14,286 bases of DNA from JBDKGV01 sp039798005 (GTDB taxonomy: Bacteria; Fibrobacterota; Fibrobacteria; UBA5070), in NCBI GenBank assembly GCA_039798005.1, contig JBDKGV010000081.1, forward strand, positions 1 through 14,286. Direction: 5' to 3'. Within the stretch, counting starts at the first letter, position 1, and the number at the start of each line of letters is the position of its first letter. Under the pieces are notes generated by a model that was given only the letters and a program-made list of their open reading frames with translations, was not told the origin of the DNA and searched no databases. Positions 10,492 to 14,286 of the stretch are shown piece after piece. The position numbers were made by a program, and so were the translations under genes.

Positions 10492-12480
10492 ATGCTTACC
10501 CGCCTGCGGGCCTTGGCCCTGGTGGGCCTTGGCTTTCTTTTGACAGAATCCGTCCCTGCTTGGACCGCCTTTCCCGAAGGCGAAGTCCGGGTGGAGGACC
10601 TGCGTACGAAGGGGGCCGTGGACGGTCTCCTTCGTTTTCGTTTCAAGGACCACTGGCATGTCTACTGGCTGCATCCGGGCGATGCCGGGTATGCGCCTTC
10701 GATCAAAAGCGGCAACGACACCGCCACCTTGCGATTTCCGCTTCCGACCCGATTGGACTTGGGAGGCGATGTGCTTGCCTTGGTCCACGGCGACTCCGTG
10801 ACCTTTCCTTTCCAGTTCCCGGTCTGGAAGGAAGGCGACAGCGTGGTGGTCAAGTTCCTGGTGTGCAAGGAAAGTTGCCTGCCCCGGAAAGTGACGCTGG
10901 TTGCGCAGCCGGGCGATTCGGTCGGCCTTGGACCTTTGATGCGCACCATGCCTGTTCCCGCGTCCTCCCCGGTGATCTTGCGTCGCAGCGGCGCGGGCAC
11001 CAAAGGTGAGCTTTGGGCCGGGTTCCCGGGGCGCGCCGAAGAGAACAAGGCCATGCTCTATGCCGCCCCGCCGATGGAATGGCGTGCAGGACTTCCGCTC
11101 AAGAGTCGCACCAGCGGAGACACCCTTTGGCTGGGACTCTCCATTTCCACATACGGGGATTCCCTGCCCACGTCCGGAAAGGTGTTGCTTGCCGCCGGTC
11201 CTTGGAAGGATGGAACCGCCTGGCAGGACAGCGTCCCTCTGTCCATTGGCCTTGCTCCCGCCTTGCCTTCAGAGGATGTCTCGGGTGGGCTCTGGATCGC
11301 CTTGCTGCTCGGGCTTGCCGGGGGATTGATCCTCAATCTGATGCCCTGCGTCTTGCCGGTGTTGGCGCTCAAGGCTCTTTCGCTCACGAAGCTTTCCTCC
11401 CAAGCCAAGCAGGCAGCCCGTCTTTCGGGCTTGGCCAGCGCGGCGGGAATCCTCACCGGGCTTGCCGGACTTGCCACCGTGGTCGTGGTGCTCAAGACGG
11501 CCGGGCTTGTGGCGGGCTGGGGAGCGCAATTCCAGGAGCCGCGCTATGTGACCTTGCTTGCGGGCATCATGGTACTTTTCGGCATCAACCTGCTTGGGTT
11601 CTTCGAGTTCCGGGTTCCGGGGGTGGTGCTCTCGAACCATCGTCATCACTTGCTGGGGGAATTCTTCCAAGGCCTGCTCGCCGTGGCTCTTTCGACCCCT
11701 TGTTCCGCGCCGCTTCTGGGGACGGCGATCGGGATGGCCTTGGGGCAGCCTACCTTCGGGATCTACGCAATCTTCCTTGCCATCGGGACGGGGCTTGCAC
11801 TTCCGTACCTGCTGCTTGCCGCCTTTCCCGCCTTGGCCCGTTTCATGCCCCGTCCAGGCATGTGGATGGAAACGCTGCGGCGTGTGCTGTCGCTTCCCAT
11901 GTTCGCCACCGTACTTTGGCTTCTGTGGGTGGTGGGCGGCCAGCTCGACCGCGGGGTGCATCTGCAGGTGTTGATGGCCATGCTTGGCATCGCGGCCTTG
12001 GGAGGAATGGTCGGCTGGGCTCAAGCCCGGCAGCGCCCATGGGCGGAGCGCATTACCGTGCTAGCCGTGTTGCTTGGACTTCTGGGGGCCGTGGCCTTGG
12101 CGCGCGAGGACGCGCCTTCGGCGAGGGTCACTTGGCTTGCGTTTTCTCCGGAACGACTGGATTCCTTGACCGCCGCCGGCAAACCCGTGTTGGTGGATGG
12201 CACTGCGGACTGGTGCTTGACCTGCAAGCTCAACAAGAGCCGGGTCTTGCGCAACGGGGAGGTTGAGGAGGAATTCGCCAAGCGGGGTCTGGTGGTCTTG
12301 GAGGCGGACTGGACTCGCCGCGACAGCAGCTTTGGCGCATGGATGGCCGGGTACGGCCGCCAAGCCGTGCCCTTCAATCTATTGGTGGTGCCGGGTAAGG
12401 AGCCTCAACTTCTCCCCGAGCTTCTCACCAAGGACTTGGTGCTCGATCCCTTGACGTCGGGTCAGGCCTCGCCCAAGTAG
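10492..12480 (+). CDS. Three-domain thiol:disulfide reductase, DsbD/ScsB type
   Basis: Proteins of this family take electrons from cytoplasmic thioredoxin and deliver them across the inner membrane to periplasmic thiol proteins, supporting disulfide isomerisation or cytochrome c maturation. The 662 residues begin with a probable Sec signal (about 1-26). The periplasmic alpha domain follows, with HWHVYWLHPGDAG (54-66) and the redox pair C125/C129 in FLVCKESCLP. The membrane domain (about 265-540, eight helices) carries C286 (LNLMPCVLPVLALK) and C404 (STPCSAPLLG). The C-terminal thioredoxin fold has ADWCLTCK (C575, C578) and a cis-proline candidate in AVPFNLL. These six are the only cysteines in the protein. 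The YW-PGD-G motif and CxxxC spacing look closer to ScsB-like proteins than to E. coli DsbD (C103/C109). It starts two bases after nuoN with GGAGG at 10481-10485, so co-transcription with nuo is likely. Its physiological partner is unknown. Confidence 0.93.
   Translation: MLTRLRALALVGLGFLLTESVPAWTAFPEGEVRVEDLRTKGAVDGLLRFRFKDHWHVYWLHPGDAGYAPSIKSGNDTATLRFPLPTRLDLGGDVLALVHGDSVTFPFQFPVWKEGDSVVVKFLVCKESCLPRKVTLVAQPGDSVGLGPLMRTMPVPASSPVILRRSGAGTKGELWAGFPGRAEENKAMLYAAPPMEWRAGLPLKSRTSGDTLWLGLSISTYGDSLPTSGKVLLAAGPWKDGTAWQDSVPLSIGLAPALPSEDVSGGLWIALLLGLAGGLILNLMPCVLPVLALKALSLTKLSSQAKQAARLSGLASAAGILTGLAGLATVVVVLKTAGLVAGWGAQFQEPRYVTLLAGIMVLFGINLLGFFEFRVPGVVLSNHRHHLLGEFFQGLLAVALSTPCSAPLLGTAIGMALGQPTFGIYAIFLAIGTGLALPYLLLAAFPALARFMPRPGMWMETLRRVLSLPMFATVLWLLWVVGGQLDRGVHLQVLMAMLGIAALGGMVGWAQARQRPWAERITVLAVLLGLLGAVALAREDAPSARVTWLAFSPERLDSLTAAGKPVLVDGTADWCLTCKLNKSRVLRNGEVEEEFAKRGLVVLEADWTRRDSSFGAWMAGYGRQAVPFNLLVVPGKEPQLLPELLTKDLVLDPLTSGQASPK
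12462..12480. other. Convergent 3' overlap of the DsbD/ScsB-type gene and the livF-like gene
   Basis: The + strand stop (TAG, 12478-12480) and the - strand stop (TGA, read from TCA at 12462-12464) interlock, so 19 bp code on both strands. Both C-termini look genuine: the LivF-type end AYLGEA is the family's normal terminus, and the + strand frame is continuous with an intact thioredoxin domain. There is no room for a conventional intergenic terminator. Any terminator of either transcript must lie within the opposing gene, and I see no obvious hairpin plus T-run there. Confidence 0.9.
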
Positions 12481-13190
12481 GCTTTGCGCACGGCATCGGA
12501 CACCAGGAGGTCCTTGCCGGTGCCTTCCATTGCGATGTGACCCGTGGTGAGCACATAGCCACGGTGCGCGATGGCAAGGGCTTGTCGGGCATTCTGTTCC
12601 ACAAGCAGGATGGGCATGCCCTTGCGGTTGATCTCCACCAAGATCTGGAAGATCTTCTCGACGATGAGCGGAGCAAGACCCAGCGACGGCTCGTCGAGCA
12701 TGAGAAACTTGGGGGCGCCCATGAGACTGCGCCCGATGGCCAGCATCTGCTGCTCGCCACCGGACAATGTGCCGCCCAACTGGTGCTTGCGTTCCGCAAG
12801 GAGGGGGAAGAGGCTGTAGACTTCCTCAAGCGTTTCGCGCGCCTGGGCTCCGGGGCGCAGCCAAGCGCCAATCTGGAGGTTCTCAAGCACCGTAAGGCGG
12901 GGGAAGATGCGACGACCTTCAGGGCAGAGGCACAGGCCGCTTTTCATGGCCTCGTCCGCGCTTTTGAATTGGCGTCTTTCACCGTTCCACCACAGTTCGC
13001 CGCTGCGCAACGGGACGACGCCTGCGATGGTCAGGAGCGTGGTGGATTTGCCGGCGCCGTTGGAGCCAAGCAGCGTGACGATCTCACCGGCGTGCACATC
13101 CAAGGAGACCTTGTGAAGGACCGGCGAAGGACCGTAGCCGGAGACGGCATGATGGAGCTGCAGGACGGCGTTTTCGTGGGAGACTTTCAT
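12462..13190 (-). CDS. ABC transporter ATP-binding protein, LivF type (branched-chain amino acid uptake family)
   Basis: This is a cytoplasmic ATPase subunit that would power a branched-chain amino acid or related high-affinity importer. It has 242 residues, and LivF proteins are normally about 233-240. Motifs are Walker A GSNGAGKST (42-50), the LivF hallmark CPEGRRIFPRLTVLENL (89-105), ABC signature LSGGEQQM (142-149), Walker B FLMLDEPS (162-169), and VEQN (197-200) in place of the usual H-loop, as is normal for LivF. The ending AYLGEA is also typical. Related alternatives are UrtE (urea) and LptB; the EGRRIFP and VEQN motifs argue against LptB. The start at 13190 has only a weak GAAGA ribosome site. 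It lies 30 bp downstream of the EamA-like gene and is probably co-transcribed with it. No livG, livH, livM or livK is in the window, so the substrate cannot be assigned. Confidence 0.92.
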   Translation of the reverse strand: MKVSHENAVLQLHHAVSGYGPSPVLHKVSLDVHAGEIVTLLGSNGAGKSTTLLTIAGVVPLRSGELWWNGERRQFKSADEAMKSGLCLCPEGRRIFPRLTVLENLQIGAWLRPGAQARETLEEVYSLFPLLAERKHQLGGTLSGGEQQMLAIGRSLMGAPKFLMLDEPSLGLAPLIVEKIFQILVEINRKGMPILLVEQNARQALAIAHRGYVLTTGHIAMEGTGKDLLVSDAVRKAYLGEA

Positions 13191-13220
13191 CGCGTCTTCA
13201 AGTTAGCTGATTTGCGTGGA

Positions 13221-13661
13221 CTAGGCACGGGCCACGAGGAGCGATCCGGCCAGGATCAGGACGGCTCCTATCGAGAGCTTGATCACATCCACCTGCTTCC
13301 ATTCGGAAAAGATCACAAGCCCAAGCACCACGGCAAGCAGGGTGTTGGTGTTGTAGATCGGGTTGAGCTTGGCCACGGGAATGCCGTAGCGCATGAGCGC
13401 GAAGCTCACAAGGCCCGTGCCTGCAGCCCACAGGATGCCCGAACCCGTGGCCCAGAGCGCTCCGCGCGTGGTCAGCGGCACGGTCGGGAGCACAAGATGG
13501 AAGATCATCCCCACAAGGGCCGTCGCAAGCCCGATGAAGGCCAAGTTGGCTCCCGGACCGATGCCCGCCTGGGTCGCGCTCTTGGTGAAGATGGCAAAGA
13601 GCGCATAGCCGACGGCCGGCACGAAGCCTCCGATCACAAGGCCCATCCATGAACTGGACAT
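13221..13661 (-). CDS. Half-size EamA/DMT-superfamily membrane protein (putative transporter)
   Basis: This is a 146-residue, strongly hydrophobic protein with four to five likely membrane helices (about 5-25, 37-60, 68-90, 104-119 and 126-144). The pattern of a helix ending in a proline or asparagine turn followed by NTNTLLAVVLGLVIFSEWKQ (104-123) matches the C-terminal part of an EamA (DMT superfamily) domain, where a conserved glutamate closes the hairpin helix. Most EamA carriers have two such domains in about 300 residues; this has one, so it would have to work as a dimer, as small multidrug-resistance-type members do. The start at 13661 is chosen because GGATGGAAG lies just upstream on the coding strand and the hydrophobic sequence begins there. 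Open frame further upstream (to 14198) is polar and antisense to the next gene. The substrate is unknown. Confidence 0.75.
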   Translation of the reverse strand: MSSSWMGLVIGGFVPAVGYALFAIFTKSATQAGIGPGANLAFIGLATALVGMIFHLVLPTVPLTTRGALWATGSGILWAAGTGLVSFALMRYGIPVAKLNPIYNTNTLLAVVLGLVIFSEWKQVDVIKLSIGAVLILAGSLLVARA

Positions 13662-13676
13662 CGATCTTCCATCCTT

Positions 13677-13693
13677 TTTTGTCAAATTTTGTC
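13677..13693. repeat. Short direct repeat TTTTGTC x2 with 10-bp period
   Basis: TTTTGTC occurs at 13677-13683 and again at 13687-13693, one helical turn apart, within the A+T-rich patch 16-32 bp upstream of the EamA-like start codon. On the coding strand of that gene it reads GACAAAA twice. Such phased repeats can be operator half-sites, but seven bases is short and it could be chance in T-rich sequence. Confidence 0.35.
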
Positions 13694-13818
13694 CTGAGGG
13701 TCCATCTCTTCGGGTCCGGTTCCTCGAAGCTTGCATCAACGACCCGGCGCTTGCCAAAGAATCACCTCGCAGCGCTGCTGTCGTGTGATTTATCGGGATC
13801 CACGATGTCCCGCTCAGG

Positions 13819-13846
13819 ATGACTGCGTTCTCCTTGGCAAGATAAT
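13819..13846 (+). promoter_or_regulatory. Possible sigma70-like promoter for the DUF2059 gene
   Basis: GATAAT at 13841-13846 matches the -10 consensus at five of six positions. ATGACT at 13819-13824 matches the -35 consensus at four of six, with a 16-bp spacer. Transcription would begin near 13853, leaving a leader of about 60 nt before the ATG at 13915. This is consensus matching by eye only. Confidence 0.25.
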
Positions 13847-13914
13847 CGACGGGAATGGTGCAAAGGCGTATCCAAATCGGTATCTTGGAAAGCACACATC
13901 CCGTGGAGATTCCT

Positions 13915-14286
13915 ATGAAAAATGCAGTGCTGTGGTTCGGACTGGTCCTTTGCCTTTTCACCGGGACGGCCGTGTCCGCTGAGACGATCGCTCCCGCCAA
14001 GGAAGCTGACATTCGCAAGTTGCTGGAGGCGACGGGTGCACTCAAGATCGGGTCCATGATGACCGAATCGGTGGTGAAGCAGATGGGTGCCTCCTTCGCC
14101 AGTTCCCGTCCGGATCTTCCAACGGCATTGGTCGATTCCTTGAGCGCCGATGTCGGTCGCATCTTCGCCCAAGGGATGTCCTCCAAGGGCGGGCTCATGG
14201 ACCAGATGGTGCCTCTCTATCACCGCCAGTTCACACATGAGGAGATCAAGGGACTCCTTGCCTTCTACCAGTCGCCTTTGGGCAAG
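13915..14286 (+). CDS. Secreted DUF2059-family protein, 3' end cut by window
   Basis: This is the first 124 residues of a probable periplasmic protein of unknown function. The ATG at 13915 has GGAG at 13905-13908 with a 6-nt gap. Residues 1-22 form a clear Sec signal (MKN, hydrophobic core, then TAVSA before ETIAP), with no lipobox. The mature part shows the DUF2059 pattern: an early helical stretch DIRKLLEATGALKIGSMM (about 31-48) and the hallmark near the window end, with PLYHRQFTHEEIKGLLAFYQ followed by SPLGK. DUF2059 proteins are usually about 150-190 residues, so some 30-60 residues are missing. The family has no established biochemical role. It is divergent from the EamA-like gene. Confidence 0.85.
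   Translation, partial: MKNAVLWFGLVLCLFTGTAVSAETIAPAKEADIRKLLEATGALKIGSMMTESVVKQMGASFASSRPDLPTALVDSLSADVGRIFAQGMSSKGGLMDQMVPLYHRQFTHEEIKGLLAFYQSPLGK

Larger units (their letters stand above)
13662..13914. other. Divergent intergenic region
   Basis: These 253 bp separate the - strand EamA-like gene from the + strand DUF2059 gene and must hold the promoters of both. The end nearest the EamA-like gene is unusually A+T rich for this window (13671-13692). I found no convincing gene, RNA or rho-independent terminator in it. A possible + strand promoter and a short direct repeat are listed separately. Confidence 0.8.

Noticed and set aside
12462..13190. LptB (lipopolysaccharide export ATPase) as identity of the ABC ATPase
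   Set aside because: The protein ends in YLGE as LptB can, but PEGRRIFP and VEQN are LivF features and no lptA or lptC gene is adjacent.
13671..13680. Run of T (ATCCTTTTTT) as a rho-independent terminator on the + strand
   Set aside because: No G+C-rich hairpin precedes it, and there is no + strand gene upstream that would need to end there.
13680..13685. TTGACA on the - strand as the -35 box of the EamA-like gene
   Set aside because: It ends only about 18 nt from the start codon, so a -10 box would fall on the ATG and leave no leader or ribosome site.
13769..13778. Perfect 10-bp palindrome GCAGCGCTGC in the divergent intergenic region
   Set aside because: It does not extend by a single base pair on either side and is expected by chance in GC-rich DNA.
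13794..13812. Inverted repeat CGGGA...TCCCG near the possible DUF2059 promoter
   Set aside because: It has only a 5-bp stem with a 9-base loop, which is too weak to call an operator or terminator.
13662..14198. Upstream extension of the EamA-like reading frame to 14198
   Set aside because: The extra sequence is polar, lacks membrane character and runs antisense through the DUF2059 gene. The ribosome site and hydrophobic start at 13661 fit better.

Overview
The window is ordinary core-metabolism DNA from a Gram-negative, respiring bacterium with GC-rich coding sequence. No mobile element, CRISPR array, rRNA or tRNA gene is visible. The phylum cannot be fixed from sequence alone. A short NuoG and an enlarged NuoH argue against a typical proteobacterial complex I. 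A deeper lineage such as Fibrobacterota or Gemmatimonadota is a guess, not a result.

Positions 1-10489 (+ strand) hold the 3' two-thirds or more of a complex I operon in canonical order: nuoF (5' end outside the window), nuoG, nuoH, nuoI, nuoJ, nuoK, nuoL, nuoM and nuoN. The genes overlap or are separated by at most 4 nt, so they should form one translationally coupled unit. NuoF oxidises NADH. NuoG and NuoI carry electrons along Fe-S clusters. NuoH forms most of the quinone site. NuoJ, K, L, M and N make up the proton-pumping membrane arm. The promoter lies upstream of the window.

Two bases after nuoN, at 10492-12480, comes a full-length three-domain thiol:disulfide reductase of the DsbD/ScsB type with all six expected redox cysteines. 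It appears to be the last gene of the nuo transcript. Its 3' end overlaps by 19 bp the 3' end of a convergent gene.

On the - strand (13661 down to 12462) is a probable two-gene unit: a half-size EamA/DMT-type membrane protein followed by a LivF-type ABC ATPase without its usual liv partners. A 253-bp divergent intergenic region (13662-13914) separates it from a + strand gene cut by the window end, which encodes a secreted DUF2059 protein.

No new system can be demonstrated here. The points most worth a second look are the insertion of about 100 residues with two extra membrane helices in NuoH, the five cysteines of NuoM that all fall in predicted periplasmic segments beside a dsbD-type gene, and the dsbD-nuo linkage itself.
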